Positions 27,672 through 36,691 are shown, numbered from the stretch's first letter. The stretch is DNA of 64,000 bases from an uncultured Granulosicoccus sp. (GCA_947492525.1 CANLNQ010000025.1:1-64000), one strand, 5' to 3'. Numbers and translations are program-made. The notes: generated by a model not told the origin, from the letters alone.

Positions 27672-28646
27672 ATGTCCAGCGCCCTTTTCAAAGGAGCCAT
27701 CCTCTGTACCAGTATGGCCACCGCCTTCATCGCAGGCTGCAGTAGCGACGATGACGACGATACCGGCACATCAACCGGCACAGCGATTGCGGTTGACGGA
27801 CTGGTCACGATCGACAGCGCCCGCCCTGTCAGTGAGGCCATGGGAGCCCTGTTGACCGCTCTGGACAGTAACGATGCCATCACCGCACTGCCATTGATCG
27901 ACCATCAGGCCAATGCCGCTGGAATCGGCGAGACGCTGCGACCCACGTCGGTACAGCTGTTCGGCAACCCGGCGCTGGGCACCCCGCTGATGCAGGTCAA
28001 TCAATTGGCGGGTCTGGACCTGCCACAGAAGATTCTGGCCTGGGAAAACGAAGAGGGCGATACACAACTTGCCTACAACTCGGCTGACTATCTGCAACAG
28101 CGGCATGATCTGAATGGTGATGAGGCTGCCGATGCCGCGCTGCAAACCATCGCAGGCGCTCTGGATGCCCTGTCATTCAATGCCTCCGGCAATACCGACA
28201 ATGACAGTGACGTCTCCGCCAGCACGACTGTCAGCGCTGGCGAAGGCATCACCATCGTCACCAGTACGCAGGATATGGACACGACCTACAGCACTCTGGT
28301 CGGTGCCATCGAGAACGCAGAACCCCTGATACTGGTCAGGGAACTGGACCACGCCGCCAATGCCGGGACCGTCGAGCTGAGTCTGAACCCGACTCGTCTG
28401 CTTATCTTCGGCAACCCGAATGCCGGTACGCCACTGATGCAGGCCGAACAGAGCATCGGCATCGATCTGCCACAGAAGATGCTGGTTTTCGAAGATGACG
28501 CTGGCGTTGTCAGCATCGCCTACAACGACCCCTTCTACCTGGCAGCACGCCACGGTATCGAGGGTGAGGACGCTCGTCTGACCGTGATCAGTGAGGCCTT
28601 GGCAGGACTTGCCAACATGGCAGCCGGTACCGCCGAAACCGAATAG
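27672..28646 (+). CDS. Lipoprotein with two tandem DUF302 domains
   Basis: A 324-residue lipoprotein: MSSALFKGAILCTSMATAFIAGC gives a lipobox at AGC, followed by an acidic run (SSDDDDD). Asp at +4 after Cys does not by itself decide sorting. Two DUF302-like repeats follow. Both have the motif F-G-N-P-x-x-G-T-P-L-M (LFGNPALGTPLM and IFGNPNAGTPLM) and then LPQK-hydrophobic-acidic (DLPQKILAWENE; DLPQKMLVFEDD). DUF302 normally occurs once per protein, so this is an internal duplication. GGAG lies upstream of the chosen ATG. Function is unknown; a ligand-binding role in the envelope is inferred. Confidence 0.82.
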   Translation: MSSALFKGAILCTSMATAFIAGCSSDDDDDTGTSTGTAIAVDGLVTIDSARPVSEAMGALLTALDSNDAITALPLIDHQANAAGIGETLRPTSVQLFGNPALGTPLMQVNQLAGLDLPQKILAWENEEGDTQLAYNSADYLQQRHDLNGDEAADAALQTIAGALDALSFNASGNTDNDSDVSASTTVSAGEGITIVTSTQDMDTTYSTLVGAIENAEPLILVRELDHAANAGTVELSLNPTRLLIFGNPNAGTPLMQAEQSIGIDLPQKMLVFEDDAGVVSIAYNDPFYLAARHGIEGEDARLTVISEALAGLANMAAGTAETE

Positions 28647-28700
28647 ACGATCGGCAAGACCCGTTCCGGTGGCGCAGCTGGCTGTGCTGCCGGAATCACC

Positions 28701-28808
28701 TCAGGGTGCCCGGCAAGAGGTGCTACCCGAGGGTGCCTGGCAAGGGGCACCTCCCGAGGGCGCCTGGCAACGGGCGCTACCTGATGGTGCTGGCAGGGCG
28801 CGCTACCT
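28701..28808. repeat. 27-bp imperfect tandem repeat
   Basis: Four adjacent units of 26-28 bp, each of the type GAGGGTGCCTGGCAA plus a less conserved half, fill most of the gap between the DUF302 lipoprotein and the Rieske gene. The plus-strand frame codes for a 9-residue EGAWQ-type repeat, but it lacks a credible start, so I treat the stretch as non-coding. Confidence 0.6.
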
Positions 28809-28862
28809 GATCTACCCGCCACGGCCAGCGCGCCCCATACGGGGCGCTGGACAAAGCCCTCG

Positions 28863-29174
28863 TCAGGCCACGTCCACCAGTATTCGACCATCTTCCACTT
28901 TCACCGGATAGGTCTTCAGCGCCCGCGTCACCGGCGCAAACAACGCTCGCCCGTCACGAATATCAAAGCCGCCCTGGTGCAGCGGGCACTCGATGACATG
29001 ACCATCGAAATAGCCATCACACAACGGCGCCCCGGCATGTGTGCACAATGCCGCCGTGGCATACAGCCCGTCGCGGGCATCATAGATGGCCAGCTTCAGC
29101 CGACCATGCTGTACCGGCGTCACATCACCCGGTTCCAGTTCCTCAACAGCCAGTACATCCACCCAGTCGCTCAT
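28863..29174 (-). CDS. Rieske-type [2Fe-2S] ferredoxin
   Basis: A 103-residue soluble Rieske protein. The cluster ligands are in CTHAGAPLCDG (C-x-H) and CPLHQGGFD (C-x-x-H), spaced as in dioxygenase ferredoxins (NirD/BphF type). It overlaps the desaturase gene by 4 bp and so is very likely its dedicated electron donor. No reductase gene is adjacent. Confidence 0.93.
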   Translation of the reverse strand: MSDWVDVLAVEELEPGDVTPVQHGRLKLAIYDARDGLYATAALCTHAGAPLCDGYFDGHVIECPLHQGGFDIRDGRALFAPVTRALKTYPVKVEDGRILVDVA

Positions 29175-30130
29175 GAGACTGACGGCGCCTGCCGGGCAGC
29201 GTCGATACTGTTCAGAATGCTGCGATGTGCCTGCAGATAGCCATGCTCTTCGACGTAGACATGATCCTTGATGCGCTCATGCAATTTCCCCAATGCATGA
29301 AACGGCACCGATGAGGCAAAGTGATGTTCGGCGTGGTAGTTCATGTTCCAGGCCAGAAATCGCCACAGTGCCGAGACCTGATTGCTGCGGGTATTCACCT
29401 GACGATCGGCTACCATCGGACGACCGACATGCTCCGTCATGCGTACGAAACGCATGACAGGTTCCGCCAGCAACATCGGCAGCCACCAGTAGTACAGCGG
29501 CGCCAGGGAGCCGCTCAGCCACATCAACAGAAGCACTGCAGCGTAACCCGCCAGCATCAGGCGCGATTCGCGTATCACGGCAGGCACTTCAACGGTCGGA
29601 ATGAAGCGCTTTTCTTCCTTGATGATCCGGCCGGTGGCGCGGCGCAGCAAACCACTGAACTGCGAATACCAGTAGGGCAATGCCGACAGATACCACAGGT
29701 ATTGTCCTCGGCTGGAAGGCAATGGAATCAATTCGGGGTCGCGTCCTTCCAGATTGGTATAAGTGTGATGATCGCAATGTTCGTAACGGAAAAAACGCGG
29801 CGGGATGAACAGCAGAAAACCGCAGACAGCTGCCAGCACATTGCACAGTCGACGTGAGCGAAACGCGGTGTAATGACTGCATTCGTGCTGGAGAGCAAAG
29901 TGGTGCACCATGACGATGCCATGCACGAACATGGCAGGCACCATCAGCCAGAGCGAGCCCTGACTGAGCCAGACCAGAGCCGATGTGAGACTCAGCAGAA
30001 CCAGCCACAAGGCCAGGTGGATCAGACCCGGTCGATTACTGCGCTTCATGAAGGCCTTGAGTTCTCTTCTGCTGATGATGGCCGAGCCATCTGCGAAGAC
30101 GTCGCTCATGGGGGTAAGGACACCGGACAT
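29171..30130 (-). CDS. Membrane fatty acid desaturase-like di-iron enzyme
   Basis: A 319-residue integral membrane desaturase/hydroxylase. The three histidine boxes that bind the di-iron centre are present: HECSH, HCDHH, and HAEHH near the C-terminus. Four to six hydrophobic segments flank them. The ATG at 30130 was chosen because GAGAG lies eight bases upstream; a GTG three codons earlier is the alternative. Desaturases of this group also act on carotenoids, sphingoid bases or alkyl chains, so the substrate is open. The coupled Rieske ferredoxin suggests electron supply independent of cytochrome b5. Confidence 0.92.
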   Translation of the reverse strand: MSGVLTPMSDVFADGSAIISRRELKAFMKRSNRPGLIHLALWLVLLSLTSALVWLSQGSLWLMVPAMFVHGIVMVHHFALQHECSHYTAFRSRRLCNVLAAVCGFLLFIPPRFFRYEHCDHHTYTNLEGRDPELIPLPSSRGQYLWYLSALPYWYSQFSGLLRRATGRIIKEEKRFIPTVEVPAVIRESRLMLAGYAAVLLLMWLSGSLAPLYYWWLPMLLAEPVMRFVRMTEHVGRPMVADRQVNTRSNQVSALWRFLAWNMNYHAEHHFASSVPFHALGKLHERIKDHVYVEEHGYLQAHRSILNSIDAARQAPSVS

Positions 30131-30290
30131 GGTAGACACTCTCGAGGTATTGCTGGGACCTGGCAGACACCCGGAAAATCATCACCGGGGCAGGCTTCAG
30201 TATAGACCGAAAGGTGACCGGCTTCGGCCTTCTCCCGGGTTGCGCACGCAGGGTGCCAGTGCATTCCAGCGTCGTCTGCGCAGATAGGGT

Positions 30291-31817
30291 ATGGTCACTG
30301 CGATCATGAAAGACATCACTCTGGCCACCATCAATGCCCGCTATATCCACGCCTCCCTGGGGCTGCGATACCTGTATGCGAACATGGGAGAGCTGCAGCC
30401 GCGTACCCGTCTGCTCGAATTCACCCTGCAACAGCGCCCGGAAGACATTGTCGAATCGCTGCTGAGCCCGGAAACGAAGATCATCGGGTTCGGCGTCTAC
30501 ATCTGGAACGTTCTCGAAACCACGGACGTCATGCGGCTGATCCGTATTCTGCGACCCGACATCACGCTGGTGGTGGGAGGCCCGGAGGTCAGCTATGAGA
30601 TCGACCAGCAACCCATCTGCCGACTGGCCAATCATGTCATTACCGGTGCGGCCGACACCGCCTTCGCTGAACTCTGCCGGGAACTGGAACGGGGTGAACG
30701 GCCTCATCAACTGGTCTCCCCCCTGCCCGTGGCACTGGATGAACTGGTCTCTCCCTACGGCTACTACAGCGAGCAGGATGTGGCACACCGGGTCATCTAT
30801 GTCGAGGCCTCGCGGGGTTGTCCCTTCAAGTGCGAGTTCTGTCTGTCCTCGCTGGACAAGACGGCTGTCGCCTTCGATCTGCCCGCCTTCCTGCAGGAAA
30901 TGCAGTGGCTGATCGATCGCGGTGCCCGGCAGTTCAAGTTCGTCGATCGGACCTTCAACCTCAAGGCCGACACCAGTCGCCAGATCCTGGAGTTCTTTCT
31001 CGGCCATATCGACAAGGGGCTGTTCCTGCATTTCGAACTGATTCCCGACCGGCTTCCCGAAGTCCTTCTGGATCTGTTGCCGCGCTTTCCCGACAACTCT
31101 CTGCAATTCGAGATCGGCATCCAGTCCTTCAATCCCGAGGTGCAGAAACGCATCAGCCGGCGTCAGCAGCATGAACGCACCTGCGCCAACATGCGATGGC
31201 TGCGCGAACACACCACCGCGCATGTGCATGCAGACCTCATCTTCGGGCTGCCCGGTGAAGACCTGCAGAGCTTCGGTGAAGGCTTTGACCTGCTGCATGA
31301 TCTCGGGCCGCAGGAAATCCAGGTGGGTATTCTCAAGCGCCTGCGCGGCACTCCCATTGCAAGGCATACCACTGACTACGACATGCGCTACATGAGCACA
31401 CCGCCGTATCGCATTCTGGCGCACAAGGATGCCGACTTCGACACGGTGCAACGCATGGTCCGGTTTGCCCGATACTGGGACCTGGTGGGCAATTCAGGGC
31501 GATTCCCGGCCACTCTGCCCCTGCTGCTGGGCGACAGTCCCTTCAAGCGCTTCATGGGCCTGAGTGACTGGCTGTTCAGAACCACGGCCCAGACGCATCG
31601 CATTGCACTGCCGCGTCTTTTCGAATTACTGCACAGGCATCTGGTGTCGGAGTTGCATATTGAAAGTGATCTTGTCGAATCTCATCTGCTGTCCGATTTC
31701 AGACACAATCGCCTGAAGGGCTTGCCGGCCTTTGCGCGCAAGCCGGACCCCGCCATGACGAGCATGAGCCAGCGACAGCCACCCTCAGGTGCGCAGCGCC
31801 AGCAGCGGCATCAGTAA
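30291..31817 (+). CDS. B12-binding-domain radical SAM protein
   Basis: A 508-residue protein with an N-terminal cobalamin-binding-like Rossmann half (ITLATINARYIHASLGLRYL; IIGFGVYIWNV; ITLVVGGPEVSYE) and a radical SAM core. The cluster motif is CPFKCEFC within EASRGCPFKCEFCLSSLD. A DUF4080-like C-terminal region follows. No DxHxxG is evident in the N-terminal half, so cobalamin may not be bound through histidine. An ATG at 30306 is an alternative start. Such proteins often methylate or rearrange unactivated carbon; the substrate is not known. It is divergent from the desaturase. Confidence 0.88.
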   Translation: MVTAIMKDITLATINARYIHASLGLRYLYANMGELQPRTRLLEFTLQQRPEDIVESLLSPETKIIGFGVYIWNVLETTDVMRLIRILRPDITLVVGGPEVSYEIDQQPICRLANHVITGAADTAFAELCRELERGERPHQLVSPLPVALDELVSPYGYYSEQDVAHRVIYVEASRGCPFKCEFCLSSLDKTAVAFDLPAFLQEMQWLIDRGARQFKFVDRTFNLKADTSRQILEFFLGHIDKGLFLHFELIPDRLPEVLLDLLPRFPDNSLQFEIGIQSFNPEVQKRISRRQQHERTCANMRWLREHTTAHVHADLIFGLPGEDLQSFGEGFDLLHDLGPQEIQVGILKRLRGTPIARHTTDYDMRYMSTPPYRILAHKDADFDTVQRMVRFARYWDLVGNSGRFPATLPLLLGDSPFKRFMGLSDWLFRTTAQTHRIALPRLFELLHRHLVSELHIESDLVESHLLSDFRHNRLKGLPAFARKPDPAMTSMSQRQPPSGAQRQQRHQ

Positions 31818-31927
31818 AGGCTGACCGGCAGAGGCGCAGACGGCCCGGCGGGTCAAGTTATCTGCCGCTACCTGCTTCTACCTGCCAGCAGTTTCTGCCA
31901 GCGGCCTGGCCAGGCAAGCTGCCGTGC

Positions 31928-33208
31928 TCAATAACCGAGGCCTCGGCCGACCCCTGTGGAGAACCCGCCACCATCAAGCGCACCGCTACTCTGCATCAGG
32001 AACAATGTACCGATGAGCAACGCCGCCGCGGCAATGACGGCCAGTGCAATCTTGATCACGCTGTAGGGGCGTTCCCCCTGCACCTTGCCGGTACGTCCAT
32101 TGACCACGAAGCGGTAGGTCTTGTCGCGAAACTGGAAACCGGCAGTCCATAGCGGCAGCAGCACATGCTTGAACGTGGTGTCACTGTGCCGTGTGTTGAT
32201 ACGAGTGATACGCTGCTGATCGCCGCCGATGGCTCGTCGCACATCACTCCGGATGACCTTGTCCATGGTCTGCTGAGCAATATTGAAGCCCTCATCCAGA
32301 TCCACCTGATAGACCTCGCTGCTGAACCCTGCCAGATAGTCTTCGGTGTAGGGAATCAGGTTCTCCAGATCCCAGGGAGCCAGCCAGTCGGTGATCTTGC
32401 GTGGCAGGGTTCTGCTGGCGCCAACCAGCACATCATCAAAATGCCGGGATGTGCGTCCGCTGGCCGGATACCAGCGAATCTTCGGCACCTGGCGCGTGCG
32501 TGTCACCCGTCGACCATTGACCGTCGTCGTGTAACGCTGCGTCACGTAGTAGACCTCACCGCGCTGTCCGCTGTATGCCGTGGCGGTGTCGCTGTCATAG
32601 GTCCAGTAGGGGATGTACACCCCGTTGAGAGACGCATCGCTGCGCGCGTATTTCTTCAGGGCATTCGGGGCAAACCATCGCTGCTTCAACCACGTGCGAT
32701 AGGACTCGCGTGCCTGGTCAGCGCTGATGGCAAAGGGTAGCAGCCCCTTGGGTTTCAACGGTCTTGAGTGACTTGTCTCGGTGACGACACTGGTGCCGCA
32801 GAACGGGCAATCGCCTGCGTGTATATGCGCATCCAGTGCAAATTGAGCCGCACAATTCGGGCAGCTTATGATGTTGGTTTCTGGCTTGATCGTGGGCGAA
32901 TCATGCAGTTGCTTCAGAACGCTGTGAAAGTCCAGCTCCTCGAGCTGCTCTGCACTCTGTTCGATGGCATTGGTATGACCGCAGTATTCACACTCCATGG
33001 TGCGAGTCCCGATCGCATACTGCAGCACCGCACCACACTGCTCACACGGAAAGCGCTTTTCAGTCAGGGCACGGGTGGTGGCCTCTCCGATACCTCGAGC
33101 CGGAGAAGACTCATCCGGCCAGTGGTAATTCTCGACCGCCGGCGAATCGGCATCCTGCTTCGCAATCCGCTCATTCAGCCGGGATTGCAAACGATCGACG
33201 AGACTCAT
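31928..33208 (-). CDS. Double zinc-ribbon membrane-anchored protein
   Basis: A 426-residue protein. Two zinc ribbons lie near the N-terminus: CEQCGAVLQ with CEYCGHTN, and CPNCAAQF with CPFCGTSV. The middle part (KKYARSDASLNGVYIPYWTYDSD and later KITDWLAPWDLENLIPYTED) is typical of proteins annotated as PriA-like or TFIIB-type zinc-ribbon proteins, but no helicase motif is present. One transmembrane helix near the C-terminus (VIKIALAVIAAAALLIGTLFLM) is followed by a Gly-rich tail. It is the last gene of the SPFH/TelA/XpaC module, 127 bp after the SPFH gene. Confidence 0.82.
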   Translation of the reverse strand: MSLVDRLQSRLNERIAKQDADSPAVENYHWPDESSPARGIGEATTRALTEKRFPCEQCGAVLQYAIGTRTMECEYCGHTNAIEQSAEQLEELDFHSVLKQLHDSPTIKPETNIISCPNCAAQFALDAHIHAGDCPFCGTSVVTETSHSRPLKPKGLLPFAISADQARESYRTWLKQRWFAPNALKKYARSDASLNGVYIPYWTYDSDTATAYSGQRGEVYYVTQRYTTTVNGRRVTRTRQVPKIRWYPASGRTSRHFDDVLVGASRTLPRKITDWLAPWDLENLIPYTEDYLAGFSSEVYQVDLDEGFNIAQQTMDKVIRSDVRRAIGGDQQRITRINTRHSDTTFKHVLLPLWTAGFQFRDKTYRFVVNGRTGKVQGERPYSVIKIALAVIAAAALLIGTLFLMQSSGALDGGGFSTGVGRGLGY

Positions 33209-33335
33209 GCCTGCTCCGCTTGCAGCTGTGCGGCAAGGTCAGGAAAACGCAAGTCTGTGGTCACCATGATACACCTGAGTGGTTTGTCGGGAATCGCCAC
33301 AGGCATGCCTGTGGCGTCTCGGTCCTGCAAGAAGA

Positions 33336-34442
33336 CTAGCTACCCGGAATGGGAGGCGGCGTAGTCTCCGATCGTTCCCACAGCTCTGCCAGAGCCGGGA
33401 CACTGCCAGCGGGCTGCCATTCATTCATGCCCTGCGTCCAGACGAGTGTGTCTTCTCCCAGCGTGCCATTCGCCTTCTGCTGCTTGAGCAGATCCAGCGA
33501 ATACGGGCCTCGGGACTCGCCGCCAAGCGCCACATGATAAACAGCCGTAACAGCGCCGGGAACCGGTGGAGGGCTTGCCGTATTGCCAGCAGACAGATTG
33601 TCGTTCATGCGGTTGGCCATGGCCAGCCCGATACCCATGCCGATGCCATCGGAGGCACCCCCGCCCGGGTTGCTGGCACCGGCCTCCATGGCGGCACCGG
33701 TCTGGTACTGCAGATAGCGATCGAGGTTGCCGGTCATGCCCATGCTGGTGCGCTTGTCCAGTGCTTCGGACACCGCCGGTGGCAGGGAAATGTTCTCGAC
33801 CAGAATGCGCGTCAGCTCCAGTCCGTACTCACCGAATTCCGGTGCTATGCGTCGTGTCAGGAATTCTCCCAACTGATCGTAATTGGCGGCCATGTCCAGT
33901 ACCGGAATATTGGCGCTGCCGATGATCGTGGCAAAGCGTGAGGTAATCAGATTGCGTAGCTGCGAGCTGATCTCATCGGTCGTGAATACACCGTCGGTGC
34001 CCACAATCTCGCGAATGAAGGTCAAGGCATCGGTGACACGGACACCGTAGGTGCCGAATGCGCGTATACGCAAACCGCCAAACTCACTGTCACGCAGCAT
34101 CAATGGGTGTTTGGTCCCCCACTTCATGTCGGTGAAGCGCCTTGCATTGCAGAAATACACTTCTGCCTTGAACGGGCTCTGGAAGCCGTGGTGCCAGTTC
34201 TGCAAGGTGGTGAGTACCGGCAGGTTCTTCGTTTCGAGCTCGTAGGTTCCGGGGCCAAGCACATCGGCCACCTGCCCCTCATTGACGAAGACAGCGATCT
34301 GCGCTTCACGCACAATCAGCTTGGCACCGTACTTGATCTCGTTGCCGTAACGCTCGAAGCGATACACCATTGTATTGTTGCTATCGTCGATCCATTCGAT
34401 GACATCGACGAATTCATGGAAGAGCTTGCTGAACAATCCCAT
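33336..34442 (-). CDS. SPFH-domain protein with C-terminal GYF_2-like domain
   Basis: A 368-residue protein. The N-terminal two thirds form an SPFH (stomatin/prohibitin-like) domain of the YdjI/virion-core type (MGLFSKLFHEFVDVIEW; LIVREAQIAVFVNEGQVAD; LRIRAFGTYGVRV). A Gly/Met-rich hinge follows, then a GYF_2-like module (YHVALGGESRGPYSLDLLKQQ with TLVWTQGMNEWQPAGSVP), a fold often found in membrane-complex adaptors. No strong transmembrane helix is visible. It starts two bases after the telA stop, so the pair is tightly coupled. A role in organising a membrane-associated assembly is inferred. Confidence 0.88.
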   Translation of the reverse strand: MGLFSKLFHEFVDVIEWIDDSNNTMVYRFERYGNEIKYGAKLIVREAQIAVFVNEGQVADVLGPGTYELETKNLPVLTTLQNWHHGFQSPFKAEVYFCNARRFTDMKWGTKHPLMLRDSEFGGLRIRAFGTYGVRVTDALTFIREIVGTDGVFTTDEISSQLRNLITSRFATIIGSANIPVLDMAANYDQLGEFLTRRIAPEFGEYGLELTRILVENISLPPAVSEALDKRTSMGMTGNLDRYLQYQTGAAMEAGASNPGGGASDGIGMGIGLAMANRMNDNLSAGNTASPPPVPGAVTAVYHVALGGESRGPYSLDLLKQQKANGTLGEDTLVWTQGMNEWQPAGSVPALAELWERSETTPPPIPGS

Positions 34443-34444
34443 GA

Positions 34445-35614
34445 TCAGACTCCGGCTACCGGTGCACTCTGGGTGCGCGCCGAAGCGGCCGTCAGGGTGG
34501 CCTTCAGCTCGGCTTCCATGCTGCTCAATTGCACTTCCGCCTCAGCCCGGCGACGCTTGCCCTCGTCCGCTATCTGCAGGCTCTCCTCGACTGTCGCAAT
34601 CAGGTTCTCATTGGCCCGCCGCACGGCATTGACATCGAAGACACCGCGTTCCAGCTCTTCGCGTACCGTCTTGTTCGCGGTACGCAAATTCTCGGCGTTC
34701 TTTTCCAACAGGTCGTTGGTCAGGTCACTTGCGGCTCTGACGCTCTTCGCAGCCTCAGCCGATCGGAAGATGGTCACGGCCTGAGCCAGTTGCTGACGCC
34801 ACAATGGAACGGTATTGACCAGTGTGGAATTGATCTTGTTGACCAGTCCCTTGTCGTTTTCCTGAATGAGACGGATGCTGGGCAGACCTTGCATCGCCAC
34901 CTGGCGGGTCAGGCGCAGATCGTGAATACGCCGCTCCAGATCGTCGCGTCCGCTGCGCAGATCACGCAGCTCCTGCGCTTGCAGCACGTCATCAGCGTTG
35001 GCAGCCTTTTCTTCTGCGGCTGGCACCATGTTTTCATCGATATGCTTGAGTTTCTGCTCGCCAGCGAGGATGTAGGCTTCCAGATTGTGAAAGTAATCCA
35101 GATTGGCACCGTAGAGCTTGTCCAGCGATTTGATGTCTCGCAGAAGCAGCGTCTTGTGTTTCTCCAGATCATCGGTGACCGCATCGACCTGACGACGCAC
35201 ACCTTCGTACTGCTGGATGAACTTCGCAACGGGCGTCACGCCACCGAACAGTTTTCTGATCAGGCGCATCAGGAAGCCGGGTCGGTTGTTGGGATCGAAG
35301 TCTTCCACCTCGAACCCACGCAATACCGACACCATCTGATTCAGGGAAGCGCCGGCGGAGCCGAGATCCTTGTTGCGCACGCCTTCGAGCATGTTGTCCG
35401 AGATGCTGGTCAGCTCCTGCTGTGCCTTGCTGCCGAAGAAGATGATCGAATTGCTGTCACTCAGATCGATCTCGCTCATGAGCTTGTCGATACGGGCACG
35501 CTCTGCCGGCTCGACCTCTTCGTAGGGCGCAATGTCGTGTTGCAAGTCTGGCAACAGTTCGGTACCTGGCAACACATCCAGCTCTGTGGCTACGTCGGTC
35601 TTGTTCTCGGGCAT
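34445..35614 (-). CDS. telA: TelA-family toxic-anion-resistance protein
   Basis: A 389-residue, almost wholly helical cytoplasmic protein with the TelA/KlaA core: LTSISDNMLEGVRNKDLG, VTPVAKFIQQYEGVRRQVD, VPLWRQQLAQAVTIFRSAEAA and TNDLLEKNAENLR. Members were first linked to tellurite resistance on plasmids, but most chromosomal copies sit beside xpaC-type genes and their role is unsettled. Here xpaC is upstream and an SPFH-GYF gene directly downstream. Confidence 0.93.
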   Translation of the reverse strand: MPENKTDVATELDVLPGTELLPDLQHDIAPYEEVEPAERARIDKLMSEIDLSDSNSIIFFGSKAQQELTSISDNMLEGVRNKDLGSAGASLNQMVSVLRGFEVEDFDPNNRPGFLMRLIRKLFGGVTPVAKFIQQYEGVRRQVDAVTDDLEKHKTLLLRDIKSLDKLYGANLDYFHNLEAYILAGEQKLKHIDENMVPAAEEKAANADDVLQAQELRDLRSGRDDLERRIHDLRLTRQVAMQGLPSIRLIQENDKGLVNKINSTLVNTVPLWRQQLAQAVTIFRSAEAAKSVRAASDLTNDLLEKNAENLRTANKTVREELERGVFDVNAVRRANENLIATVEESLQIADEGKRRRAEAEVQLSSMEAELKATLTAASARTQSAPVAGV

Positions 35615-35726
35615 CGGTGGTCTCCGTCAATTGAATTCGGTACAGGCCGGCTGCCGTTCTGTGCAGCTGCGGCTGATTCGTGTCAAGCGTCAGGGCGCTC
35701 AGCAATAGCCTGCTGAGCACAGCGGC

Positions 35727-36575
35727 TCAGGTGACGCCTTCTTTTTCGATCTGCATCTGCAGCACTTCGATGGTGACATCAAGGTCGGACAGATTGTTTT
35801 CCCTGAGCTTCACTTGCTGCTCTGCAATCACGGTTTCGATGGTGGTCAGCACCCGCCGGAAGTTGTCTTCCAGAGCGTGTTGCTCGCCTTCCTCGTGCGT
35901 TCTGGCATAGCCCTCGGTGACCTGCTGAGCGCCATCGAGATACACCTTCAGAAATTTCCGTGCTCGACGGGCATCGACCGGATCGCGCTCGATGGTGTCC
36001 AGTATCACTCTGGCCTCCTTGACGATGCGGCGCAGTCTGTCCTTGAATTCGATGTTGTTGATGCGGCGACTGGCACTCTCGATGCTCTGCAGGCGTTCTT
36101 CGGCCTCGTCCAGCAAGTCGATCAGCTCTTCGGTGGTGATACCGACTGCGGCGATCTCGGGATCCTTTCGAGCAGGATCGAAGTCGTAATACAGGTAGCA
36201 ACCCAACAGTACCGTCAGCGCCCAGAGGATGCTCTCGAGCAAACCGTACTGATTGGACACGCCCAGCCAGGCCACCAGAAACATGCCTGTCGACGCCAGT
36301 GCGGCACCGATCATCCGGTATTGAATGGTGCTGGCCCGACGACGCAGACGACGCTTGCGCGCCTCGTTGTCCAGACGGATGCCTTTGCGAATGAGCGTGG
36401 CGGCAGTCATCGTCAATACAAAACCGGCACCCCGGGCAATGGCCTGCAATGGATTGCCGTCCATCAGCGCGAAGAAGGTCGCCGGCAGCAGGGGCAGGGC
36501 CAGTATGTACAACAGGAATCCGCGCCACAGGACCTTGGGCTTCGCGTTCGGATCAATGCGGGTGACAGCAGCCAT
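35727..36575 (-). CDS. xpaC: XpaC-like membrane protein
   Basis: A 282-residue protein with two N-terminal hydrophobic pairs (FLLYILALPLLPATFFAL; YRMIGAALASTGMFLVAWLGV; LLESILWALTVLLGCYLYY), then a helical region (ELIDLLDEAEERLQSIESASRRI and VILDTIERDPVDARRARKFLKVYL). This matches the family named for 5-bromo-4-chloroindolyl phosphate hydrolysis. No catalytic motif is obvious, and enzymatic activity should not be assumed. The partnership with telA is a recurrent arrangement in bacteria. Confidence 0.88.
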   Translation of the reverse strand: MAAVTRIDPNAKPKVLWRGFLLYILALPLLPATFFALMDGNPLQAIARGAGFVLTMTAATLIRKGIRLDNEARKRRLRRRASTIQYRMIGAALASTGMFLVAWLGVSNQYGLLESILWALTVLLGCYLYYDFDPARKDPEIAAVGITTEELIDLLDEAEERLQSIESASRRINNIEFKDRLRRIVKEARVILDTIERDPVDARRARKFLKVYLDGAQQVTEGYARTHEEGEQHALEDNFRRVLTTIETVIAEQQVKLRENNLSDLDVTIEVLQMQIEKEGVT

Positions 36576-36577
36576 GA

Positions 36578-36664
36578 TCAGTTCAACAGGGCCTGACAGG
36601 AAACCATGCCGACCGCTATCAGCAGGATGAAGAAACCGATGACTCGTTGCAGTGCTTTGGGCAT
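36578..36664 (-). CDS. 28-residue membrane peptide ahead of xpaC
   Basis: A short frame coding for MPKALQRVIGFFILLIAV and then GMVSCQALLN. It has a basic start, one hydrophobic segment and a Cys that could be a lipobox (MVSC). GAGAAGA sits just before the ATG, and the stop lies two bases before the xpaC ATG, so it may be a coupled leader peptide or a small membrane component. Too short for homology judgement. Confidence 0.45.
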   Translation of the reverse strand: MPKALQRVIGFFILLIAVGMVSCQALLN

Positions 36665-36691
36665 GTCTTCTCGCTCAAGTAATTGACTTTT

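Noticed and set aside
28591-28911. Plus-strand frame coding for EGAWQ nonapeptide repeats
   Set aside because: It overlaps the end of the DUF302 gene and the Rieske gene and has no credible start codon with a ribosome binding site.
30036-31451. 471-codon minus-strand frame opposite the radical SAM gene
   Set aside because: The plus strand carries an intact radical SAM motif and B12-like domain; the long antisense frame follows from codon bias.
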